Assembly (NCBI GenBank): GCA_027001815.1
Contig: JALTLT010000330.1
Coordinates: 1 to 12,067, forward strand
DNA: 12,067 nucleotides
Direction of reading: 5' to 3'
Source: Gammaproteobacteria bacterium
GTDB lineage: Bacteria; Pseudomonadota; Gammaproteobacteria; JALTLT01
Below, in pieces: positions 6,142-12,067 of the stretch (the stretch's first letter is position 1; every line of letters starts with the position of its first letter). The notes under the pieces are model-generated. The model searched no databases. It was given only the letters and a program-made list of their open reading frames with translations, and was not told the origin of the DNA. A program made the position numbers and the translations under genes.

Positions 6142-7530
6142 ATGACCCGACCGGTGACGAGCCCCATGGACCGACGCCTCTACATCCTGGACACCAACGT
6201 CCTGCTCCACGACCCCTCCGCCCTGTTCCGGTTCAAGGAGCACGACCTCCACCTGCCCGTGATCGTGCTCGAAGAGCTGGACCAGGGAAAGAAGGGGATG
6301 ACGGAGATCGCCCGCAACGCCCGCCAGGCGAGCCGTTACCTGGACGACCTGATCCGGGGACGCAGCCAGGCGGAGATCACCGCCGGCATCCCCCTCTTCA
6401 CAACGGGTGAAGGGGGGCGGCTCCACTTCCAGACCGAACCGGCCGCCCTTCCCGCCGCCCTCCCCCGCTGGAGCGCCGACAACCAGCTCCTCGCCTCCGC
6501 CCTCCACCTCCAGGAGCGACACCCGGAACGGCGGGTGATCATCGTCTCCAAGGACATCAACCTGCGGATCAAGGCGGCAGTGCTCGGCATCCACGCGGAG
6601 GACTACGCCAGTGACCAGGTGGTGGAGGACCTGAGCACCCTCTACCGCGGAATCGACCACCTTCCCCCGGATTTCTGGGAGAGCCACGCCAGGGAGATGG
6701 AGTCGTGGCAGGAGGAGGGAATCACCTGGTACCGCCTGCGTGGCCCCCGGGTCGCCCGGTGGCACCCCAACCAGTTCCTGCTGCTGGAAGGGGAGCAGCC
6801 CTTCCGGGCCCGGGTGGAGAGGATCGAGGGCGACTCGGCGGTGATCCGCCTCGCCCGCGACTACACATCGCCCACCCACGACGTGTGGGGGATCACCGCC
6901 CGCAACCCCGAACAGTCCTTCGCCCTCGAACTGCTCATGGATCCGGAGGTGGACTTCGTCTCCCTCAGCGGCACGGCAGGTACCGGCAAGACCCTGCTCA
7001 CCCTCGCCGCAGGGCTCACCCAGACCCTCGAACACAAGCGCTACCAGGAGATCATCATGACCCGCGTGACGGTGCCGGTGGGCGAGGACATCGGTTTCCT
7101 GCCCGGCACCGAAGAGGAGAAGATGACCCCCTGGATGGGGGCACTGATGGACAACCTGGAGGTACTCACCGCCGGCGAGGGAGGGGCGTGGGGACAGGCG
7201 GCGAGCCGGGAACTCCTCTCCAGCCGCATCCGGGTACGCTCCCTCAACTTCATGCGCGGCCGCACCTTCCTCAACCGCTTCATCATCCTCGACGAGGCCC
7301 AGAATCTCACCGCCAAGCAGATGAAGACCCTGGTGACCCGCGCCGGACCCGGCACCAAGGTGGTCTGTCTGGGTAACCTGGCCCAGATCGACACCCCCTA
7401 CCTCACCGAGACCAGCTCCGGACTGAGCTGGGTGGTGGAGCGCTTCCGCGCCTGGGAGCACAGTGGCCACATCACGCTGCAGCGCGGCGAACGGTCACGG
7501 CTGGCCGACTTCGCCTCCACCCATCTCTGA
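6142..7530 (+). CDS. PIN-PhoH fusion ATPase (PhoH2/YlaK type)
   Basis: Two-domain protein of 462 residues. The N-terminal PIN nuclease domain (about 10-160) carries the acidic metal site: Asp17 in YILDTNVLL, Glu44-Glu45, Asp114 in SADNQLL and Asp138 in SKDINLR. The C-terminal PhoH ATPase domain (about 250-455) has Walker A GTAGTGKT (277-284, Lys283) and Walker B IILDEAQN (381-388). PhoH2 proteins studied elsewhere unwind and cut RNA using this pairing; the role in this organism is inferred. Start: ATG 6142 has GAGG a few bases upstream; Met9 (6166) is an alternative that begins nearer the PIN domain. It follows bcp after a 304-base gap and converges on perM with 22 bases between stops, where I see no clear terminator. 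All key residues look intact. Confidence 0.92.
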   Translation: MTRPVTSPMDRRLYILDTNVLLHDPSALFRFKEHDLHLPVIVLEELDQGKKGMTEIARNARQASRYLDDLIRGRSQAEITAGIPLFTTGEGGRLHFQTEPAALPAALPRWSADNQLLASALHLQERHPERRVIIVSKDINLRIKAAVLGIHAEDYASDQVVEDLSTLYRGIDHLPPDFWESHAREMESWQEEGITWYRLRGPRVARWHPNQFLLLEGEQPFRARVERIEGDSAVIRLARDYTSPTHDVWGITARNPEQSFALELLMDPEVDFVSLSGTAGTGKTLLTLAAGLTQTLEHKRYQEIIMTRVTVPVGEDIGFLPGTEEEKMTPWMGALMDNLEVLTAGEGGAWGQAASRELLSSRIRVRSLNFMRGRTFLNRFIILDEAQNLTAKQMKTLVTRAGPGTKVVCLGNLAQIDTPYLTETSSGLSWVVERFRAWEHSGHITLQRGERSRLADFASTHL

Positions 7531-7552
7531 ACGCGAGAGGGCGTCACGCGGC

Positions 7553-8617
7553 TCAGACGCGGTTGTGGCGGGGGTGCGCCTCGGGCCACGCCTTGATCAC
7601 CGACTGCACCACGGTGGCCAGGGGGATGGCGAAGAAGACGCCCCAGAAGCCCCAGAGACCGCCGAACACCAGCACGGCGACGATGATCGCCACCGGATGG
7701 AGGTTGACCACTTCCGAGAAGAGCAGCGGCACCAGCACGTTGCCGTCCAGCGCCTGGATGATGCCGTAGGCCACCACCACCCAGGCGAGTTCGGTGCCCC
7801 ACCCCCACTGGAAGAGGGCGATCAGCAGCACCGGCACCGTCACCACCGCCGCACCGATGTAGGGGACGATCACCGACAGTCCCACCAGCACCCCCAGCAG
7901 CAGCGAGAACTGCAGCCCCATCACCAGGAAGGTGACATAGGTGGAGACCCCGACGATGATGATCTCCATCATCTTGCCGCGCACGTAGTTGCCGATCTGC
8001 CGGTCGACGTCACGCCACACCTGGCGGGTGAGCCCCATCTCGCGGGGAAAGAAGCCGCGAATCCAGCCGATGATCCGCTCCTTGTCCTTCAGGAAGAAGA
8101 ACACCAGCATCGGCACCAGCACCAGGTAGACCGCCAGGGTCATGACGCTCACCAGGGAGTTGAGGGAGAGAGAGAGGACATACTGGCCGAGGGCCGTCAG
8201 CTCGCCCCGGATCTGGGTGATCAGCTCCTGGATCTGCTCCTCGGTGATGAAGTTGGGGTAGGTGTGGGGAAGCGCCATGAGCGCCTCCTGTCCCTTGGCG
8301 ATGATCTCGGGCAACAGCCGCGCCACCTGGGCCACCTGGTTCCAGAGGATCGGGAAGAGACCGAACAGCAGAAAGAGGAAACAGGCGAGGAAGAAGAGGA
8401 AGACCACCACCACCGCCGACAACCGGGGTATGCCCGACCGCTCCAGCTTCTGGACCAGCGCCTCCAGCAGATAGGCGATGACGATACTGGCGAAGACCGG
8501 CAACAGCATGTCGCCGAAGAAGACCACCACTCCCAGCCCGCCGACCAGGAAGAGGGTGAGGATCACCACCTCGGGATTGGAGAAGTAGCGCTCGAACCAG
8601 GCGCGGATCGGGTTCAT
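7553..8617 (-). CDS. perM: PerM / AI-2E family membrane transporter
   Basis: Polytopic inner-membrane protein of the AI-2E/UPF0118 family. Members export diverse small molecules or ions; the substrate of PerM is not established. The length of 354 residues matches E. coli PerM (about 353). Hydrophobic segments cluster as two helices near 15-55, one near 65-90, one near 150-175 (VMTLAVYLVLVPMLVFFFLKDKER), then a C-terminal group from about 215 to 340 (including LSVIVPYIGAAVV and GGLWGFWGVFFAIP). The central soluble part, about 95-145, is typical. The ATG at 8615-8617 overlaps the TGA of the upstream orf (ATGA), and GGAGG lies just upstream, so translation is coupled. perM lies near bcp in E. 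coli as well, which supports the identification. Confidence 0.88.
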   Translation of the reverse strand: MNPIRAWFERYFSNPEVVILTLFLVGGLGVVVFFGDMLLPVFASIVIAYLLEALVQKLERSGIPRLSAVVVVFLFFLACFLFLLFGLFPILWNQVAQVARLLPEIIAKGQEALMALPHTYPNFITEEQIQELITQIRGELTALGQYVLSLSLNSLVSVMTLAVYLVLVPMLVFFFLKDKERIIGWIRGFFPREMGLTRQVWRDVDRQIGNYVRGKMMEIIIVGVSTYVTFLVMGLQFSLLLGVLVGLSVIVPYIGAAVVTVPVLLIALFQWGWGTELAWVVVAYGIIQALDGNVLVPLLFSEVVNLHPVAIIVAVLVFGGLWGFWGVFFAIPLATVVQSVIKAWPEAHPRHNRV

Positions 8618-9042
8618 GCCTCCTCCCCTTCACCGAGCCGGCCGCCCTGGCTGAGATAGGCGCTCCGGAACAACTGCTCCAGCTCGACGATCACCTCCGC
8701 CCGGTCCCTTCCCTGCATCACGTGCTGGGCCATGAGAGCCGACGCCTCGTTGAGGACCACCGACTTGTCTGCCAGTGGATAGACACGGCTGAGCCGGCGC
8801 ATGGCCGCCACCACACTCTCGTCCGCCGGGGCCTCCTCCGGCCGCGGAGGCGGCAGTGGAGAACTCTCCGCCGATGGCGGGGAATGCTCCTCCTCTCCTC
8901 TCTCCTCCCGCGACTGCAGAAACTCGGCGAACTCCAGAAGCTGACGCCGTCGCTCCGGACCCAGACGATGATAGATGTCCAGCAACCGCCTCGCCCGCTC
9001 GCCGGGCCGCCGCTGCAGGGGGAGGTTTCCAGGCCAGACCAT
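8614..9042 (-). CDS. Uncharacterised 142-residue protein between lysR and perM
   Basis: I do not recognise this family. From Met at 9042 the protein has a basic helix at about 17-45 (RARRLLDIYHRLGPERRRQLLEFAEFLQSR split by a Pro), a Glu/Pro/Ser-rich low-complexity linker at about 46-75, and a C-terminal helical part (about 76-130) with SVVLNEASALMAQHV and an acidic-hydrophobic helix. There is no signal peptide, membrane segment or metal motif. Codon usage agrees with its neighbours and the gene overlaps perM by ATGA, so it is very likely real. The start is uncertain: ATG 9042 leaves 25 bases after lysR, while ATG 9093 would overlap lysR by 26 bases and add 17 residues. It may assist or regulate PerM, but that rests on position alone. 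Confidence 0.7.
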   Translation of the reverse strand: MVWPGNLPLQRRPGERARRLLDIYHRLGPERRRQLLEFAEFLQSREERGEEEHSPPSAESSPLPPPRPEEAPADESVVAAMRRLSRVYPLADKSVVLNEASALMAQHVMQGRDRAEVIVELEQLFRSAYLSQGGRLGEGEEA

Positions 9043-9067
9043 TTCGATTCCGCGAGACGCCGGGAGG

Positions 9068-9991
9068 TCAGCGCGCCAGCAACCTTGGGGCATCGCAGCC
9101 CCGCTTGCAGTAGACCCGCACGAACTCCAGCAGCTCGTCCATCACCCGGTGACGGAACTTCTGTTTCTGCAGCACGAAGGAGAATGGCCGCTCCAGTACA
9201 GGGGTGAGTGGCACCGCCTCGAGAGTTCCGAGCCTCAGCTCCTTGGCGATGGTCGCCTGGGACATGATCGAGACGCCCATCCCCGCCTCCACGGCCCCCT
9301 TCACCGCCTCGGGGCTGCCCAGTTCCATGCTGATGCGCAGTTCACCCTCGTTGCAGCTCTCGCGGGCCAGGCATTCGGCGATCACCTCGCGGGTGCCGGA
9401 GCCCTCCTCCCGGCAGATGAAGGGGTAGTCGAAGAGATCCTGGATATGGACCTGTTTCTGTTTCGCCAGGGGATGGCCGGGAGGGGTGATCACCACCAGT
9501 TGATCCATGCAGCACACCTCCACCACCAGGTTCTTGTTGGAGACCGGTGCCTCCACCACCCCCAGGTCGATGTCGTTGTTCTCCACCATGTGGACCACAC
9601 CCTCGCTGTTGGAGACCTTGAGGTGGATCACCACATCCGGATACTCCGCCTTGAAGTCCCCGAGCAGCGCCGGCAGCATGTACTCGGCGATGGTGGTGGA
9701 GGCACCGATGATCAGCGCCCCGCTCACCTCGCCGGTGATCTCCCGCACGGCATTCTCCATTTCGGCATAGAGCTGGAAGATGGAGTCGGCGAAACCGTAG
9801 ACCTTCTTGCCCGCCTCGGTGAGACTGATGCGGTTGTGGGTGCGATCGAAGAGCCGGGTGTTGAAGTGTTCTTCCAACTGGCGCACCTGGAAGGTGACCG
9901 CCGGCTGGGTCATGTGCAGGCTCTCGGCCGCCTTGGTGAAGCTGAGCATCTTTGCGACGGTGTAGAACACCTGCAATCTGCGGTCAGCCAT
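9068..9991 (-). CDS. LysR-type transcriptional regulator
   Basis: Activator or repressor of 307 residues. The N-terminal winged helix-turn-helix (about 1-65) is clear: VFYTVAKMLSFTKAAESL, MTQPAVTFQVRQLEEHF and LFDRTHNRISLTEAG. The effector-binding domain (about 90-295) includes IGASTTIAEYMLPALL, ICREEGSGTREV and GMGVSIMSQATI, a style shared with CysL, RbcR and CbbR regulators, so the inducer could belong to sulfur or carbon metabolism; this is inference. The start ATG 9991 gives the normal family length; the frame continues upstream to 10300 through repeat DNA, which is not coding. First gene of a lysR-orf-perM operon. A promoter and an operator-like dyad lie about 200-240 bases upstream, suggesting self-regulation. 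Confidence 0.92.
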   Translation of the reverse strand: MADRRLQVFYTVAKMLSFTKAAESLHMTQPAVTFQVRQLEEHFNTRLFDRTHNRISLTEAGKKVYGFADSIFQLYAEMENAVREITGEVSGALIIGASTTIAEYMLPALLGDFKAEYPDVVIHLKVSNSEGVVHMVENNDIDLGVVEAPVSNKNLVVEVCCMDQLVVITPPGHPLAKQKQVHIQDLFDYPFICREEGSGTREVIAECLARESCNEGELRISMELGSPEAVKGAVEAGMGVSIMSQATIAKELRLGTLEAVPLTPVLERPFSFVLQKQKFRHRVMDELLEFVRVYCKRGCDAPRLLAR

Positions 9992-10027
9992 GCTGCCCCC
10001 TGTGTGTCGTGTCGGTGATATCCATGA

Positions 10028-10064
10028 CAGGCGGCCGAAAAACACCGGTTTTTTCAGCCGCCTG
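10028..10064. repeat. Palindrome with A5/T5 core in the lysR leader
   Basis: CAGGCGGC (10028-10035) pairs with GCCGCCTG (10057-10064); after one mismatch GAAAAA pairs with TTTTTC. The CCGAAAAAC core also occurs at the right arm of the fold-back element (4686-4694). Smaller stems follow at 10069-10074/10081-10086 and 10086-10090/10099-10103. With the repeat at 10123-10190 they fill most of the 334-base gap between lysR and the hairpin after the RND gene. Confidence 0.55.
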
Positions 10065-10122
10065 CGCGCGATACGGGGAGGTATCGCCGTTTTCGATGAC
10101 GGCACGCCATGGAAAACGTGAA

Positions 10123-10190
10123 GGAACGGAAAACCGCGCTTTTCGGCTCCCGTACTCTGACAATTCAGGGATGAATTGTTCAGAGTTTCC
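10123..10190 (+). repeat. REP-like two-hairpin repeat, copy B
   Basis: Gap-free match to 6011-6078, 63 of 68 bases. The second hairpin is stronger here: ACTCTGA-CAATTC pairs with GAATTG-T-TCAGAGT around AGGGAT with a single bulge. The first hairpin is weaker because its left arm reads GGAACGG. It lies between the predicted lysR promoter and start codon, in the opposite orientation to lysR, so it would be part of the lysR leader RNA. Confidence 0.8.
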
Positions 10191-10193
10191 ATA

Positions 10194-10221
10194 ATTCTAA
10201 CAGTGAAGCCCCATAAACCAA
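10194..10221 (-). promoter_or_regulatory. Candidate lysR promoter
   Basis: Minus strand: -10 TAGAAT (10194-10199, 5 of 6 to consensus), 16-base spacer, -35 TTGGTT (10216-10221, 3 of 6). The weak -35 overlaps the operator-like dyad at 10209-10231, an arrangement common at regulated LysR-type promoters. Predicted leader of about 190 bases. Confidence 0.45.
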
Positions 10222-10231
10222 AATTATGGGG
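10209..10231. promoter_or_regulatory. LysR-type operator, CCCCATAA-N7-TTATGGGG
   Basis: A perfect 8-bp dyad with a 7-base AT-rich centre. It contains TAA-N7-TTA, which satisfies the T-N11-A rule for LysR-type sites, and resembles the ATTA-N7-TAAT boxes of RbcR-like proteins. It lies 218-240 bases upstream of the lysR start on the promoter side, so autoregulation is the simplest reading. The adjacent RND gene runs in the same direction and ends here, so it is not an obvious target. Confidence 0.55.
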
Positions 10232-10325
10232 TGTGAAGCAGAAATGGGGGCAGATGGCACGGATACCGCGCCATCCTGCTCGAGGTGCGATCCCCTTCAC
10301 CGGCGCCGCCCTGGCGCAATGTCCA

Positions 10326-10368
10326 GCCGCTTCCCCCGCGCCCCCTTTCGGGGCGCGGGGGAAGCGGC
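10326..10368. terminator. 19-bp perfect hairpin closing the RND gene
   Basis: Bases 10326-10344 pair perfectly with 10350-10368 across a five-base loop, starting one base after the RND stop codon. The stem is very GC-rich. There is no T run on the minus strand after it, so it is not a classic intrinsic terminator; it may protect the 3' end of the messenger or act with Rho. Confidence 0.6.
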
Positions 10369-10369
10369 C

Positions 10370-12067
10370 TCACGCCTTCTCGAGACGGCGCCGCATGAGC
10401 ACGTAGTAGAGTACCGGAATCACCACCAGGGTGAGAAGGGTGGAGACCAGGATGCCGAAGATCAGCGAGATGGCCAGCCCGCTGAAGATGGGATCATCGA
10501 GGATGAACAGCGCGCCGAGGATCGCGGCCAGTCCGGTGAGCACGATCGGCTTGGCCCGCACGGCACCGGAACGGATTACCGCCTCCTGGAAGGGCAGCCC
10601 CCGCGCCACCTCCTGGTTGATGAAGTCCACCAGCAGGATGGAGTTGCGGACGATGATGCCCGCCAGTGCAATCATGCCGATCATCGAGGTGGCTGTGAAC
10701 TTGGCATCCATGATGGCGTGGCCCGGCATCACGCCGATGAGGGTGAGCGGGATGGGGGCCATGATCACCAACGGCACCAGATAGGAGCGGAACTGCCCCA
10801 CCACCAGCAGGTAGATGAGGATCAGCCCCACCGAGTAGGCGATCCCCATGTCGCGAAACGTCTCGTAGGTGATCTGCCACTCGCCGTCCCACTTGACGCT
10901 GTACTGGTAGGGGTTGACCGGCGGGTTGATCAGGTACTGCTCCAGGCCCTCCTTCTCCTTCCCCTCCGCCATCTCCTCGTCGAGACGGAACAGGATCTCG
11001 AACATGCCGTAGAGGGGGCTGTCCAGTTCGCCCGCCATGTCGCCCGTCACATAGACCACCGGCAGGATGTCCTTGTGGTAGATGCTGTGCTCGCGGGTCG
11101 CCGAGCGGACCGTCACCACCTCCGAGAGGGGTACCATGGCGCCGGTGCGCGAACGCAGCTTCAGTTCGAGAATCGAGGCGATATCGGCCTGCGAAGCCAC
11201 CGGCAGCTCGAGGCGAATGGGGATCGGGTACTTGACGTGGGCGTTGTGCAGGAAGCCCACGTCCTCGCCCCCCAGGGCGGTGGCCACCGCGCCGGAGATC
11301 TCCTGCTGGGAGAGTCCCAGCAGGGCCGCCTTCTGCCGGTCCACGGAGAGGATCAGGCGGGGCGACTCCGCCTCCACGCTGTCGTCCACGTCGACGATGT
11401 CTGGCGTGGTCTCGAACACCCGGCGGATCCGGCGGGCCATCTCGATCTGCCCCTCGTAGTCGAGGCCGTACACCTCCGCCACCAGCGGTGACATCACCGG
11501 CGGACCGGGCGGCACCTCGACGATCTTGACGTTGGCACCGAAACGACGGCCGATCTCCTGGAGCGGCTCGCGCAGGGAGCGGGCGATCTCGTGACTCTTG
11601 CGCTCCCGGTGGTGCTTGTCCACCAGGTTGACCTGGATGTCACCCACGTGGGCGCCGCGACGCAGGTAGTACTGCCGCACCAGGCCGTTGAAATTGATGG
11701 GCGAGGCGGTGCCCGCATAGGCCTGGTAGTCACGCACCTCCGGCACCGTTGCGAGATGGCTCCCCAGCTCCTCCATCACCGCCGCGGTCATCTCCAGGGC
11801 GGTACCCTCGGGCATGTCCACCACCACCTGGAACTCCGACTTGTTGTCGAAGGGGAGCATCTTGAGTACCACCGTCCTGTTGACCGCCAGATAGAGGGAA
11901 GCGGCCATCAGGAGCAGTACACCCAGACCCAGCAGGGCACGCATGAGGCGCCCTTCGCGGCCACGCAGGAAGGGGCCGACCAGCCGCCGGAAGAAGCGGT
12001 AGAGGGGCGAATGGATGACGTCACCGTGCCCCTCCTGGTGGGGATGGGGCCTCAGCAGCCGGTTGGA
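10370..12067 (-). CDS. RND efflux permease, C-terminal half (5' part beyond window)
   Basis: Proton-driven inner-membrane permease of the RND superfamily (AcrB/HAE1-like), which exports drugs or other compounds through a tripartite pump. The 565 visible residues are the second half and the frame is open at the right edge. They begin in the cytoplasmic linker, then TM7 at about 43-62, a large periplasmic loop (about 65-405) with the porter/docking segment, and five helices from about 408 to 560. These include VGQFRSYLVPLVIMAPIPL, MIALAGIIVRNSILLVDFIN and SGLAISLIFGILVS. The TM10 stretch GIIVRNSILLVDF is a hallmark of the family. The proton-relay aspartates in TM4 lie outside the window. Within-family substrate is not predictable from this half. 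The membrane-fusion partner is not in view and would be expected to the right. Confidence 0.9.
   Translation of the reverse strand, partial: SNRLLRPHPHQEGHGDVIHSPLYRFFRRLVGPFLRGREGRLMRALLGLGVLLLMAASLYLAVNRTVVLKMLPFDNKSEFQVVVDMPEGTALEMTAAVMEELGSHLATVPEVRDYQAYAGTASPINFNGLVRQYYLRRGAHVGDIQVNLVDKHHRERKSHEIARSLREPLQEIGRRFGANVKIVEVPPGPPVMSPLVAEVYGLDYEGQIEMARRIRRVFETTPDIVDVDDSVEAESPRLILSVDRQKAALLGLSQQEISGAVATALGGEDVGFLHNAHVKYPIPIRLELPVASQADIASILELKLRSRTGAMVPLSEVVTVRSATREHSIYHKDILPVVYVTGDMAGELDSPLYGMFEILFRLDEEMAEGKEKEGLEQYLINPPVNPYQYSVKWDGEWQITYETFRDMGIAYSVGLILIYLLVVGQFRSYLVPLVIMAPIPLTLIGVMPGHAIMDAKFTATSMIGMIALAGIIVRNSILLVDFINQEVARGLPFQEAVIRSGAVRAKPIVLTGLAAILGALFILDDPIFSGLAISLIFGILVSTLLTLVVIPVLYYVLMRRRLEKA

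Noticed and set aside
7531..7552. Terminator between the convergent PIN-PhoH and perM genes
   Set aside because: Only a weak CGCG pairing and no T run; not enough to call.
7463..8659. 398-residue plus-strand frame opposite perM
   Set aside because: Asp/His/Gln-rich low-complexity translation, as expected from the antisense of a hydrophobic membrane protein.
9992..10300. N-terminal extension of the LysR frame
   Set aside because: The added residues translate REP-like repeats and hairpins; the same peptide pattern appears opposite copy A at 6010-6078, so it is repeat DNA, not protein.
10226..11491. 421-residue plus-strand frame opposite the RND gene
   Set aside because: Antisense shadow of a clear RND permease; no recognisable protein.

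Overview
The window reads as chromosomal DNA of a GC-rich gammaproteobacterium. The main reason is gene order: dapA-bamC-metallo-hydrolase facing away from gcvR-bcp, with a perM-type gene nearby, which resembles the order I know from Pseudomonas and enterics. The LysR and RND protein styles and the dispersed REP-like palindromes would fit a Chromatiales-like sulfur oxidiser, but that placement is inference. I see no tRNA, rRNA, CRISPR array, transposase or phage gene.

Left block (1-2791, minus strand): a divergent promoter at 2763-2791 drives dapA (lysine/diaminopimelate synthesis), then bamC (outer-membrane assembly lipoprotein), then an MBL-fold hydrolase cut by the left edge. Gaps between the three genes are 4-5 bases, so they form one operon. 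purC is the gene I would expect beyond the edge.

Middle block (2927-7530, plus strand): a galT-family nucleotidyltransferase sits between dapA and gcvR. It is followed by about 700 bases without a gene, most of it a fold-back element (4184-4718) built of nested inverted repeats and small hairpins. Then come gcvR (two ACT domains) and bcp (peroxiredoxin), probably cotranscribed, a 304-base spacer with a REP-like repeat, and a PIN-PhoH ATPase gene.

Right block (7553-12067, minus strand): lysR, an unrecognised 142-residue orf and perM form a tight operon read leftwards. Upstream of lysR lie a run of hairpins, a second copy of the REP-like repeat, a candidate promoter and a near-ideal LysR-type operator (8-bp dyad with a 7-base spacer). 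Further right, a 19-bp hairpin closes the gene for the C-terminal half of an RND efflux permease, which runs off the right edge.

The protein-coding content is mostly housekeeping. The parts that deserve a second look are non-coding: the fold-back element, the dispersed palindromes and the LysR operator. The galT family member with a non-canonical active-site triad and the orphan orf in the lysR-perM operon also merit attention.
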